In this document: in pieces, positions 54,624 to 62,900 of the stretch
Position numbering within the stretch: the stretch's first letter is position 1
Layout: every line of letters starts with the position of its first letter
Origin: Pandoraea nosoerga
GTDB lineage: Bacteria; Pseudomonadota; Gammaproteobacteria; Burkholderiales; Burkholderiaceae
Length of the DNA: 64,000 bases
Assembly: GCF_902459585.1 (NCBI RefSeq)
Contig: NZ_CABPSC010000001.1
Coordinates: forward strand, 600,053-664,052
Direction of reading: 5' to 3'
Translations under genes and position numbers: made by a program
The notes under the pieces: model-generated
What the model was told of the DNA's origin: nothing
The model's input: only the letters and a program-made list of their open reading frames with translations
Databases searched by the model: none

Positions 54624-56019
54624 AGTAGGTTCCTTGAGCAGAGAAAACGGGTTTGCTGTCGTCGATGACGATCTTCAGTTCGACGAGCGACATGTTGCCC
54701 GCGCGCATCATCAGGCCGGCGACCGAATCGAAGAAGGCGAGGTGCCCCGCCATCGTCCATTTGCCTTTCGAGATGGGCGGAGGCACGTCCCGACGCGCGG
54801 CCACGTCCGGAGGCGCCGGGACCAGTGGCGCCGGCATCGTGAGCGAGATGTCCATGCCGTAATCGCCGAGCGCCTGCAGGCGCGCGCCGGCGGTGCGGAG
54901 AAACTGGTGGTGCGGCACGGGCGTCACGCCCGCGTCGCCATCGTCCTCGTCACCGTCTCCATCCTTGCCCTCCACGCCGGCCCCGAGCGTGCCTGCGGCC
55001 GCGCTGGCAGCGCCGGCGGCGGCGGACGCCGCGGGCGAGTCCGGCGCTGCCTTCACGGGAGGCGGCGCGGGGTCGGCAAGCGTCATGGTTTCGTTGGCGT
55101 GATCGAGATCGACGATGCGCGCGTCGGGCCGCTGCGAGAGCAGCAGGTCGAACGTGCCGCCCTCGCTGCGCTGCCATGCGATGTCGCAGCGGTTGCCCTT
55201 GCAGGCGATCGACGCCGGACGCCACCCGCCCGCGTCGGCCGGCAGGCGCTGAACCGCATGTTGCAGTCGCCGCGCGTAAGAGGCACCCGTCGAGAACGGC
55301 TCGGCCGCGATGGCGCGCGTGAGCGCCTGCCGGTACGCCTCGACGGGATCGACGCGATTGGCCGCCGCACGCTTTGCCGCCTGCATGTCGGCGTACCAGG
55401 ACCAGCCCCACAGCCCCGCGCCGCCCACCAGCGCAAGCGCCGCAACCGCGATGGCGGCGATCCGGAGCTGACGCACCGGCAGCGCGGTGCGCACCGGCTT
55501 GAGCTGCGCGTCGAGCGGGGGATCCTGCTGCAGCGAGGCGAGCACGTCGTCGAGCGTCAGCGCAATGTCCGCCGGCGGCAAGTCCCGGCAGCTCACACCG
55601 GCGACTTTCACCGGACCATCGACCTCCGAGCACCAGCGCTCGAGATGGCCCTTGAGCTGCGACGCAGGAAGCGCCATGTCGAGCTCAGGCCGGCGATCGC
55701 GCAGCGCAACGAAAAACGCGTTCGCCGGATTGTCGGGGTCGGGGTGAATGAACGCGACGTTGGGACCGTCGATCAGCGCGCCGATTGCGGCCGCCAGCGC
55801 GTATTGCGTCTTGGGCTCCGCGGGTGTCGCAGGCATGGCCGCCGCGCTGAGCGACAGCAGCCCGACGGTGCGCGTGCCGGCGCCATCGTCCGCCACGGCG
55901 TAGTGCGATGCGCCCCGGCTCCTGGCCAGGCTGCGGATCTCCGCGATCTCCTTTTGCAGGCCGATCAGCGTCTCCCACTGCGCGCCGACGACGAGGCCAT
56001 TGGCGAGTGCGTGTGCCAT
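54613..56019 (-). CDS. pilO: Type IVb pilus biogenesis protein PilO
   Basis: A 468-residue bitopic inner-membrane protein of the R64 PilO (BfpC-like) type. A cytoplasmic half of about 185 residues resembles the actin-like BfpC/PilO N-domain, then one membrane segment (IAAIAVAALALVGGAGLWGW) and a periplasmic half with an Ala/Gly-rich linker. It probably links the ATPase-platform complex to PilP and the secretin. It starts one base after the pilN stop codon. Confidence 0.82.
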   Translation of the reverse strand: MAHALANGLVVGAQWETLIGLQKEIAEIRSLARSRGASHYAVADDGAGTRTVGLLSLSAAAMPATPAEPKTQYALAAAIGALIDGPNVAFIHPDPDNPANAFFVALRDRRPELDMALPASQLKGHLERWCSEVDGPVKVAGVSCRDLPPADIALTLDDVLASLQQDPPLDAQLKPVRTALPVRQLRIAAIAVAALALVGGAGLWGWSWYADMQAAKRAAANRVDPVEAYRQALTRAIAAEPFSTGASYARRLQHAVQRLPADAGGWRPASIACKGNRCDIAWQRSEGGTFDLLLSQRPDARIVDLDHANETMTLADPAPPPVKAAPDSPAASAAAGAASAAAGTLGAGVEGKDGDGDEDDGDAGVTPVPHHQFLRTAGARLQALGDYGMDISLTMPAPLVPAPPDVAARRDVPPPISKGKWTMAGHLAFFDSVAGLMMRAGNMSLVELKIVIDDSKPVFSAQGTYYVH

Positions 56020-56020
56020 A

Positions 56021-57844
56021 TCACGCGCCCTCGGTCAGTTCCGGCGAGATCACGATGACGACCTCGCTCACGCTCTGCGTCGCCTCCTTCGTGCCGCCCT
56101 GGTAATTGAAGACGCCGTCGCGGTCGGTGCGATCGTCCTTGCGGCGAAAACCGCTGAGCACGAGCGTGTCGCCCGACTTGAGCGAGGCGCGCTGCATGGT
56201 TTGCAGCGACGACGTGAGAGGTAACTGCATGAAGGTGCCGACGCCCATGCCGTCGTCGCGCCGATCGCGGTCTTCGCGGCCCCGGTCGCCGACCACGTCG
56301 ACGCTCGCGCCATCCCGATCGAGCATTGCCCTGACGTTCGACGCGCCCCCGCCTGCGCTGCCGCCCCCACTGCCGCCGCTACCGCTCGGCGCCTCCTTTC
56401 CCGTGCGCAGATTGATCTTCTCGAGCTTCTTCAGATCGGACATGTCGATCTGCACCTGCAGCATCACGCTGCGGTTGTCCATCAGCGTGGGCAGCAGATT
56501 CATGACGAAGCCCGTCGTGAGCACCGATTGCTCGGCGGTCACCACCGCCTGCCCGCCGTAGTTGCCGGGCGTCATCTTGGTTTGCGCGACGAAGCCCTGG
56601 TTCTGCGTGACGGCAACCGGTGCCGGTTGATTGTTCAGTGTGACGACCGTCGTGTCGATGACGGTGCTCACCCGCCCCTGCTGGCTGAGCGCGCGAAACA
56701 GCGCCGTGGAGCCCGCCAGGCGGCCGTTGGGAATCTTGCTGACGTTCAGCCCGCCGTTGCGCGACGTCAGCATGCCGCTCAGCGCCGGTCCACCGAACTG
56801 CGCCACGAGGCCGCTGGCCGATTGATAGACGAGATTCCAGTCGATGCCGGCGGCGGACTTCTCGTCGAGATTGACGGAATACACCTGCACGCGCAGCTTG
56901 ACCTGCCGGCCGAGCACCGCGTTCTCGGATTCGATGTAGCGCGCAACGCGTTCCATCACGTCGGCGGTGTCGGTCACGACGAGCGAGCTCGTGACGACCG
57001 ACGGCGTGACGCGCCCCCCCGGCGACAGCATGTCGGTGACGGTTTTCACCAGGTCGCTCCAGTAGTCGAGGTCGGACTCCACGCTCACGCGTGCATCGGC
57101 GTTGAAGCTCAGATCGACGCCACCCGTATCGCCTCCGCCCGCGCCGCCCCCGCCAGACGCGCCGCGCTTGGCCGTCAGCTTCGAGGCTTTGCCGACCGAC
57201 GCCGTGTAGGAGGAACTGCCCGGCATCATCTTGATCTGGAACGTGCGCGTGACGTAGCGCGCGAAGTGCACCACGCCATCGCGGTAGGTCCAGTGGGTGC
57301 CCGAGCGATGCGCGATGGTATCGAGCAGCCCCGAGAGCGTGCCGTTGTACTGCAGCGGCACGGCGGGCTCGCCCGACTCGCTGCAACTGAGGAATGCGCG
57401 CGCCGGCTGAGCGCCGGGGCGGTCCATGCCGCCAAACGCACCCGGCCTGCCGGCGGCTCCGCGCGGACCGCCGTCGCGTATGCCGGCGCCTGCACTGCCG
57501 TCGCACGACACGTCCGGCGCAATGCGGATCGTCAACCCGTTGCCGCGCGCGACCTGGGCGAGCAGCATCGACATCGGCACGGGCGCCCCGGTGGAGAAAC
57601 GGACATTGCGTTCGAAGAATTCCGGCAGCGCGACATTGGCGTTGACCGCCACGGATTTCCTGGCCAGCCATGCGCCCTCGACGTGCTCTATCGCCCGCAT
57701 TGGCGCCGCCGCGTGGGTTTGCGCCGCGCTTTGCGCAGCCTCGCGCGCCTGCGTGACGTTCTCGTCGGTCTTGGAGAGCATGCCCGGCGTGCCGCATGCC
57801 GCCAGTAACGTGGTGGCGCCCAACACGCCGAGTCGCTTTTTCAT
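56021..57844 (-). CDS. pilN: Type IVb pilus secretin lipoprotein PilN
   Basis: A 607-residue outer-membrane secretin with a lipoprotein signal (LLAAC, Cys17). N-domains reach to about residue 330 and the secretin core follows (TPSVVTSSLVVTDTADVMERVARYIES, VQVYSVNLDEKSAAGIDWNL, VTQNQGFVAQTKMTPG), ending VSEVVIVISPELTEG. Three Gly-rich insertions stand out: GIRDGGPRGAAGRPGAFGG in the N-domain, GASGGGGAGGGDTGG in the middle and GSGGSGGGSAGGGAS near the end. It forms the pore through which the pilus leaves the cell. Confidence 0.9.
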   Translation of the reverse strand: MKKRLGVLGATTLLAACGTPGMLSKTDENVTQAREAAQSAAQTHAAAPMRAIEHVEGAWLARKSVAVNANVALPEFFERNVRFSTGAPVPMSMLLAQVARGNGLTIRIAPDVSCDGSAGAGIRDGGPRGAAGRPGAFGGMDRPGAQPARAFLSCSESGEPAVPLQYNGTLSGLLDTIAHRSGTHWTYRDGVVHFARYVTRTFQIKMMPGSSSYTASVGKASKLTAKRGASGGGGAGGGDTGGVDLSFNADARVSVESDLDYWSDLVKTVTDMLSPGGRVTPSVVTSSLVVTDTADVMERVARYIESENAVLGRQVKLRVQVYSVNLDEKSAAGIDWNLVYQSASGLVAQFGGPALSGMLTSRNGGLNVSKIPNGRLAGSTALFRALSQQGRVSTVIDTTVVTLNNQPAPVAVTQNQGFVAQTKMTPGNYGGQAVVTAEQSVLTTGFVMNLLPTLMDNRSVMLQVQIDMSDLKKLEKINLRTGKEAPSGSGGSGGGSAGGGASNVRAMLDRDGASVDVVGDRGREDRDRRDDGMGVGTFMQLPLTSSLQTMQRASLKSGDTLVLSGFRRKDDRTDRDGVFNYQGGTKEATQSVSEVVIVISPELTEGA

Positions 57845-57891
57845 GAAATCCGCTTCCGTGATCATTGGCCGCGCGCGTGGCGCGGCGCTCG

Positions 57892-58572
57892 TTATTGCGT
57901 TGCGTGCACGACACGCAGCACGCGATTGGCCTCGTACACCTTCACGCGAATCGGTGCGTCGGTGTTGTGCAGCGACAGCACGATCTGCTCGATGATGCCG
58001 AGGAAGTCTCCCTCGAACGTGGCCGGATACTCGATGGGGAAGTCGCGCTCGATCTCCCACGCGAGCTGCCAGCCGTTGCGCTCCGCATATCGCCGCACGG
58101 CCTGCGACAAGCGGCCGTCCTCCGGTTGCAAAGCGAGTTGCAATACCGGCGCGAGCGGCGCCGGAGCGGGGTCGGGGGCGGCGGTGAACTCGGGTGTGGG
58201 CTCTGCCGCCATCTCAGGCGCCACCTCAGACGCCATCTCCGGCGCCCTCTCCGGCGCCATCTCCGGCGCAGGCTCGAATACGAGTCCCGTATCCGACGCG
58301 ACCCCGTGCCCTGCGGGCGGGAGCCCCGCTGCGCTGGCCACCTGCCGGCGCGATTCCTCGACGAGTCCCGGAGCAAGCGTCCCGGTGGGCGGCCTGTGCG
58401 GCGCGGCGTCCCCGAGGACCGCCGCCTGGGCCGGCCACTGCGTGACCGGTTTATGGCTGGCGAACATTCGCGTCACGTCGGCGCCCAAGGGCGGCTCGGC
58501 GGCGTGCGTGGACGCGACCCCACCGCCGAGGGCCAGTGCGAGAACTGCGGTGCGCAATCTGAAATCGTTCAT
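57892..58572 (-). CDS. pilL: TcpQ/PilL-type secretin-associated protein
   Basis: A 226-residue periplasmic protein: signal peptide of about 24 residues (ending STHA), a long Pro/Ala/Glu linker with APEMAPERAPEMA-type repeats, and a C-terminal TcpQ domain of about 85 residues (VLQLALQPEDGRLSQAVRRY, WQLAWEIERDFPIEYPA, IIEQIVLSLHNTDAPIRVKV). TcpQ/PilL proteins help the secretin reach or stay in the outer membrane. It stands between the pilin and secretin genes. Confidence 0.85.
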   Translation of the reverse strand: MNDFRLRTAVLALALGGGVASTHAAEPPLGADVTRMFASHKPVTQWPAQAAVLGDAAPHRPPTGTLAPGLVEESRRQVASAAGLPPAGHGVASDTGLVFEPAPEMAPERAPEMASEVAPEMAAEPTPEFTAAPDPAPAPLAPVLQLALQPEDGRLSQAVRRYAERNGWQLAWEIERDFPIEYPATFEGDFLGIIEQIVLSLHNTDAPIRVKVYEANRVLRVVHATQ

Positions 58573-58610
58573 GCCTCGTTCACCTATGTGTCAGTTCTCC
58601 GGAATGCCTC

Positions 58611-59249
58611 TCATCCAGCGATGGTGAATTCGAGATCGGCCTGCGGGACGTCGGTCGGCGCGCCGCCGCCCTGCGGCGCCCGCTTCGAGCACGCGTCCGT
58701 GATCTGCGTCATGTCGAGGGCCCGCGTGTTGGACTTCAGCTCGGTGCCGTTGATCGACAACGTCGCGAACAGGTTGCCCATTTTTCCGGCGAACTCCACG
58801 CATTGCGCGCTCGGATAGCTCACGGACTTGACTTCGACCCCGCTCGCCGGATAGGTGGTGCCGTCCACCGCCTTCATGACGATCTCGCCGCCGAACCGGT
58901 TGAGCAGCTTGCTGCCGTTATCGGTCCGGTTGAACGGTTCGGTGACTGCCATCTTGAGAAGGTCGCCGGTCGAGGTTGACGAGGTAAGCGTGCCGGAGGC
59001 CACCGCATTCTGCACAGCCAGCACCACCATCTGCCAGTCCTTCATTTCCTGCGAGAGCTTCACGCCATTCATCAGACGGGGCACACCGACCATGGCGCCC
59101 GCCATGATCAGCCCCATCACGGCCACGGCGACCGACAATTCGACCAAAGTCACACCCCGCTGACGGCGGCGGCGTAAGCGCTGCATCAGTCGTGGCGTGA
59201 GCGTGGTCCCGGATTTTGCGTTTTCGCTCACGGCTGCATGTACGTTCAT
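58611..59249 (-). CDS. pilS: Type IVb major prepilin (PilS-like)
   Basis: A 212-residue prepilin. A long basic leader of 32 residues (ending RRRRQRG) precedes the cleavage site; the mature chain starts VTLVELSVAVAVMGLIMAG with Glu at position 5. Cys150 and Cys187 probably form the C-terminal disulphide loop typical of type IVb pilins. A longer frame from 59450 adds unlikely residues; the ATG at 59249 is used. It is the first gene of the pilus operon, and no pilV-like adhesin or minor pilin genes follow. Confidence 0.88.
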   Translation of the reverse strand: MNVHAAVSENAKSGTTLTPRLMQRLRRRRQRGVTLVELSVAVAVMGLIMAGAMVGVPRLMNGVKLSQEMKDWQMVVLAVQNAVASGTLTSSTSTGDLLKMAVTEPFNRTDNGSKLLNRFGGEIVMKAVDGTTYPASGVEVKSVSYPSAQCVEFAGKMGNLFATLSINGTELKSNTRALDMTQITDACSKRAPQGGGAPTDVPQADLEFTIAG

Positions 59250-59402
59250 GTCTGGATTCCGATTGTGGAGTTGAGAGAAAGAGCGCCGCGATTCGAGAGA
59301 CTTCGTCTGCGGCGACAGGGGCGATTTATGCCCGAATGGGCGCGCGCCGGTTGTTGCGTGCGGCACGCCTCTTTCGCAAATCGACATCCTCCACGGGCAA
59401 GA

Positions 59403-59428
59403 AATGGCCCATAGGCGCGCCATTTCCG
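59403..59428. promoter_or_regulatory. Inverted repeat upstream of the pilin gene
   Basis: GAAATGGC and GCCATTTC form perfect 8-bp arms with a ten-base centre, about 155-180 bases upstream of the pilin start. It could be an operator or an mRNA hairpin. Confidence 0.35.
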
Positions 59429-59656
59429 ATAGTCGGAGACGCGTACCCACAACCGGGAAAAGGCCCCGATTTCCCTCGTCGAACGGTGCGGGCCGGGTGC
59501 CTCGGGATTGGAACGCCTTGCGCGCTCCGGAGAGAAAATTCAGACGAGGACTAGACGCAGACCGGGGACTGGAGAAATGGGTCGGCCGCCGGGAGAATCA
59601 GCCGATTCACAAGCCATGCGGCATGGGCGCGAGAATCGCGTACCGGCGCAGAGAGC

Positions 59657-59689
59657 GGTGTGCGTCGGGTGTGCGCCGGGTGTGCGTCG
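59657..59689. repeat. Three 11-bp direct repeats
   Basis: GGTGTGCGTCG, GGTGTGCGCCG and GGTGTGCGTCG follow each other without gaps, just beyond the hairpin that follows the RND gene. Confidence 0.75.
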
Positions 59690-59696
59690 GTTGTCA

Positions 59697-59732
59697 ATCG
59701 GCATACGTCGGCGCAAGCCGACGCATGCCGAT
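59697..59732 (-). terminator. Long hairpin after the RND pump gene
   Basis: Two 16-base arms (ATCGGCATACGTCGGC and GCCGACGCATGCCGAT, one mismatch) enclose GCAA. It begins six bases after the RND stop codon. No T-run follows, so it may protect the mRNA end or work with Rho rather than terminate by itself. Confidence 0.55.
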
Positions 59733-59738
59733 GCGGCT

Positions 59739-62700
59739 TCAGTGCGCGGGACGAACGTGGCGCGCCTCGCCGCGCGCGGCGCCGTGCCCGCCGGCAGGTG
59801 AACTGTCGTCACGCTCCGGGCTGTCGTTGGCGGCGCGATCGCCAGGCAGCACGAGCGGGCCGCTGCCCGCGAAGCGATCCAGGTAGAGATAGATCACCGG
59901 CGTGATGTAGAGCGTGATGACCTGCGAGAACAGCAGGCCGCCGACGACCGCCAGCCCGAGCGGCTGACGCAGCTCGGCGCCCGCGCCGAGCCCCAGCGCA
60001 ATCGGCAGCGCGCCCATGAGCGCGGCGAGCGTGGTCATCATGATCGGGCGAAAGCGCAGCGCGCACGCCTGGCGGATCGCCTCGGCTGGCGTCATGCCGC
60101 CGTTGCGCTGCGCGTCGAGCGCGAAGTCGATCATCATGATGGCGTTCTTCTTCACGATGCCGATGAGCATCAGAATCCCGATCACCGCGATGAGCGACAG
60201 ATCCATGCCGAAGACCCGCAGCGTAAGCAAGGCTCCCACGGCCGCCGACGGCAGCCCCGCCAGAATCGTGATCGGGTGGATGTAGCTCTCGTAGAGCACG
60301 CCGAGCAGCACGTAGATCACGAGCAGCGCGCCGACGAGCAGCACCACCTGGCTCGCTTGCGACTTCTGGAACGCGGCCGCATCGCCGCCCCAGCTCGTGA
60401 TGATGCTCGGCGGGAAGCCGAGTTGCTGCTGGTAGCCGACGATCTTGCGCGAGGCGTCGCCCAGCGCCGCGCCGGGCGCCAGATTGAACGAAAGCGTGAC
60501 CGCCTGCAGCTGCCCCTGGTGGTTGACCGACACCGGCCCCATCTTGCGCTCGACGCTCGCCACCGCCGAGAGCGGCACGAGCGCCCCGCCCTTGCCGCGC
60601 ACGTAGATCTTGTCGAACGCGCTCTCGTCGCGCCGGTCGTCGTCGGCCGCCTGCAGAATCACCTGATAGCTGTCGCTCGGCGTATAGATGGTCGACACCT
60701 GTCGCTCGCCGAACGCGCTGTAAAGCGCGCTGCGGATGTCGCCGATGGCCACGCCGAGCGTGTTGGCCTTGTCGCGGTCGATGCTGAGCTGCGCCTGCAG
60801 GCCCTTCATCTGCGCGTCGGTCGTCACGTCGCGGAAGATCGGGTCGGCGCGCATCAGGTTCATGAGCCGGTCGGACCAGAGCTGCATTTCGCCGGGCTTT
60901 ACGCTCTGCATCACGTACTGGTAGCGGCTCTTGCTCTGTTTGCCGCCCAGTTGCAGGTTCTGCACCGGGTTGAAATAGACGTTCAGCCCGGGCACCTGCT
61001 TGACGTCGCGCCGCAGTGTCTCGAGCACTTCGCTCATGTGCGCGCGTTCGCCATGCGGCTTGAGGTTGATGAACATGCGGCCCTGATTGCTGTCGTTGGC
61101 CGAGACGATCACCGTGTCGACGGCCGGATTCGCGCGAATGATCTCGCCCGCCTGACGCAGCAGCGTCGACATCGCCGAGAACGAAATGTCCTGCGCGCCT
61201 TCGGCCGTCACCTGCACCTGTCCGATGTCCTCGCTGGGGAAGAAGCCCTTCGGAATCGTGGCGAACAGCGCGCCGGTGGCCACGAACGTCGCACCGGCGG
61301 CGGCCATCACCCATTTGCGGTGAGCAAGACACCAATCCACGCTGCGCACGTAGGCGTTCTGCACCCACACGAAACCGTCCTCGAACCATTGCGTGGCGCG
61401 CATGCCGACCCCTTCGTCCTGCTCGTGCCTGAGGTAGCGACTGCACAGCATCGGGATGAGCGTGAGCGAGACCGCCGCCGACACCAGGATCGCGAGCGAG
61501 ACCACCACGGCGAACTCGTGGAACATCAGGCCGATCACGCCCGGCATGAAGAAGATCGGAATGAACACCGCCACGAGGGAGATCGAGATCGACAGGATCG
61601 TGAAGCCCATTTCGCGCGAGCCGACGAGCGCCGCACGCAGCGGCGCCACGCCGTTCTCGATGTGCCGCACGATGTTCTCGAGCATCACGATGGCGTCGTC
61701 GACGACCAGCCCCACGGCGAGCGTGATGCCGAGCAGCGAAATGTTGTCGATGGAATACCCCATGCCCTTCATGAGCGCGACGGTGCCGATGAGCGACACC
61801 GGCAGCGACATCACCGGAATCATCGTGGCGGCGAGCCGGCGCAGGAACAGGAAGATCACGAGCGTGACGAGAATCACCGTGAGCGCGAGCGTGAACTGCA
61901 CGTCGTCGATGGACTCGCGAATCGACACCGAGCGGTCGTTGAGAAGCCTGACCTGGATCGACTGCGGCATCTGCTCGGCCAGGCGCGGCAACGCCGCCTT
62001 GACCTGATCGACGGTCGCGACCGTGTTCGCGTTCGGTTGGCGCAGCACCGCCAGCACGATCGAGCGCTCGCCGTTGACCCAGCTACCCGTCTTGACCGAC
62101 TCCACGCTGTCCTGCACTTCGGCCACGTCGCGCAGATACACCGGGTTGCCGTTCACGCTCGCGATGATGAGGTTCGCGAACTGATCGGCCTTCGTCATCT
62201 GGCGATTGGCCTCGATGGTGAGCGTCTGGCGCGCGCCGTCGAGCGTGCCGACCGGGCTGTTGGCGTTGGCCGAGGCGAGCGCGCGCGCCACGTCGTCGAG
62301 CGTGAGCTTGCGCGCGGCGAGCGCGTCGGGACGCGCCTTCACGCGCACGGCGAAGCGCTTCTGGCCGAAGATCAGCACCTGCGCCACGCCGGGCAGCGTC
62401 GAGAGCGTGGGCGAGACGAGGTTTTCCGCGTAGTCGTCGAGCTCGGCGAGCGACATCGACGGCGAGTTCATCGCAAGGAACAGAATGGGCGCATCGGCCG
62501 GATTGACCTTGCGATAGGACGGCGGCGTGGTCATCTCCACGGGCAGCTTGCGCTGCGCACGGAACAGCGCCGCCTGCACGTCGACCGCCGCTGCGTCGAT
62601 GTCGCGATCGCTGTCGAATTCGATGATGATCGACGTGGTGCCCTGCGTGTTGGTCGAGCTGATGACCGCCACGCCGGCGATCGTGGAGAACTGCTTTTCC

Positions 62701-62900
62701 ATCGGCGCCGCGACCGAAGCGGCCATGGTCTCGGGGCTCGCGCCGGGCAGCGTGGCCGTCACCTGAATGACCGGCGAGTTGTAGCTGGGCAGCGCGGAAA
62801 TCGGGATCTGGCCATACGCGATCAGGCCGGCCACGACAGCCGCCACGCACAGCAGGATCGTCATGACCGGGCGGCGGATGCAGAGCTCGGACAGATTCAT
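59739..62900 (-). CDS. RND efflux pump inner-membrane transporter (HAE1/MdtBC-like)
   Basis: A 1053-residue, twelve-helix resistance-nodulation-division transporter that exports drugs or metabolites with proton entry. It begins MNLSELCIRRPVMTILLCVA. The proton-relay Asp pair is in GLVVDDAIVMLEN (helix 4), with Lys and Thr partners in the later helices (IGIVKKNAIMMIDFAL). The sequence is nearer MdtB/MdtC/MuxB than AcrB. Its ATG at 62900 overlaps the stop codon of the membrane-fusion gene as ATGA. The matching outer-membrane channel gene is not downstream; it may lie beyond the window. Confidence 0.93.
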   Translation of the reverse strand: MNLSELCIRRPVMTILLCVAAVVAGLIAYGQIPISALPSYNSPVIQVTATLPGASPETMAASVAAPMEKQFSTIAGVAVISSTNTQGTTSIIIEFDSDRDIDAAAVDVQAALFRAQRKLPVEMTTPPSYRKVNPADAPILFLAMNSPSMSLAELDDYAENLVSPTLSTLPGVAQVLIFGQKRFAVRVKARPDALAARKLTLDDVARALASANANSPVGTLDGARQTLTIEANRQMTKADQFANLIIASVNGNPVYLRDVAEVQDSVESVKTGSWVNGERSIVLAVLRQPNANTVATVDQVKAALPRLAEQMPQSIQVRLLNDRSVSIRESIDDVQFTLALTVILVTLVIFLFLRRLAATMIPVMSLPVSLIGTVALMKGMGYSIDNISLLGITLAVGLVVDDAIVMLENIVRHIENGVAPLRAALVGSREMGFTILSISISLVAVFIPIFFMPGVIGLMFHEFAVVVSLAILVSAAVSLTLIPMLCSRYLRHEQDEGVGMRATQWFEDGFVWVQNAYVRSVDWCLAHRKWVMAAAGATFVATGALFATIPKGFFPSEDIGQVQVTAEGAQDISFSAMSTLLRQAGEIIRANPAVDTVIVSANDSNQGRMFINLKPHGERAHMSEVLETLRRDVKQVPGLNVYFNPVQNLQLGGKQSKSRYQYVMQSVKPGEMQLWSDRLMNLMRADPIFRDVTTDAQMKGLQAQLSIDRDKANTLGVAIGDIRSALYSAFGERQVSTIYTPSDSYQVILQAADDDRRDESAFDKIYVRGKGGALVPLSAVASVERKMGPVSVNHQGQLQAVTLSFNLAPGAALGDASRKIVGYQQQLGFPPSIITSWGGDAAAFQKSQASQVVLLVGALLVIYVLLGVLYESYIHPITILAGLPSAAVGALLTLRVFGMDLSLIAVIGILMLIGIVKKNAIMMIDFALDAQRNGGMTPAEAIRQACALRFRPIMMTTLAALMGALPIALGLGAGAELRQPLGLAVVGGLLFSQVITLYITPVIYLYLDRFAGSGPLVLPGDRAANDSPERDDSSPAGGHGAARGEARHVRPAH

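Larger units (their letters stand above)
59250..59738. other. Intergenic region upstream of the pilus operon
   Basis: About 489 bases with no supported gene. It must hold the pilin promoter, which I could not place. Within it are an 8-bp inverted repeat GAAATGGC/GCCATTTC (59403-59410 and 59421-59428), three 11-bp direct repeats (59657-59689) and a long hairpin (59697-59732). Confidence 0.5.

Noticed and set aside
58128-58147. Two TTGCAA motifs close together in the pilL-like gene
   Set aside because: They are direct rather than inverted, lie inside coding sequence and have no zinc-related neighbour.
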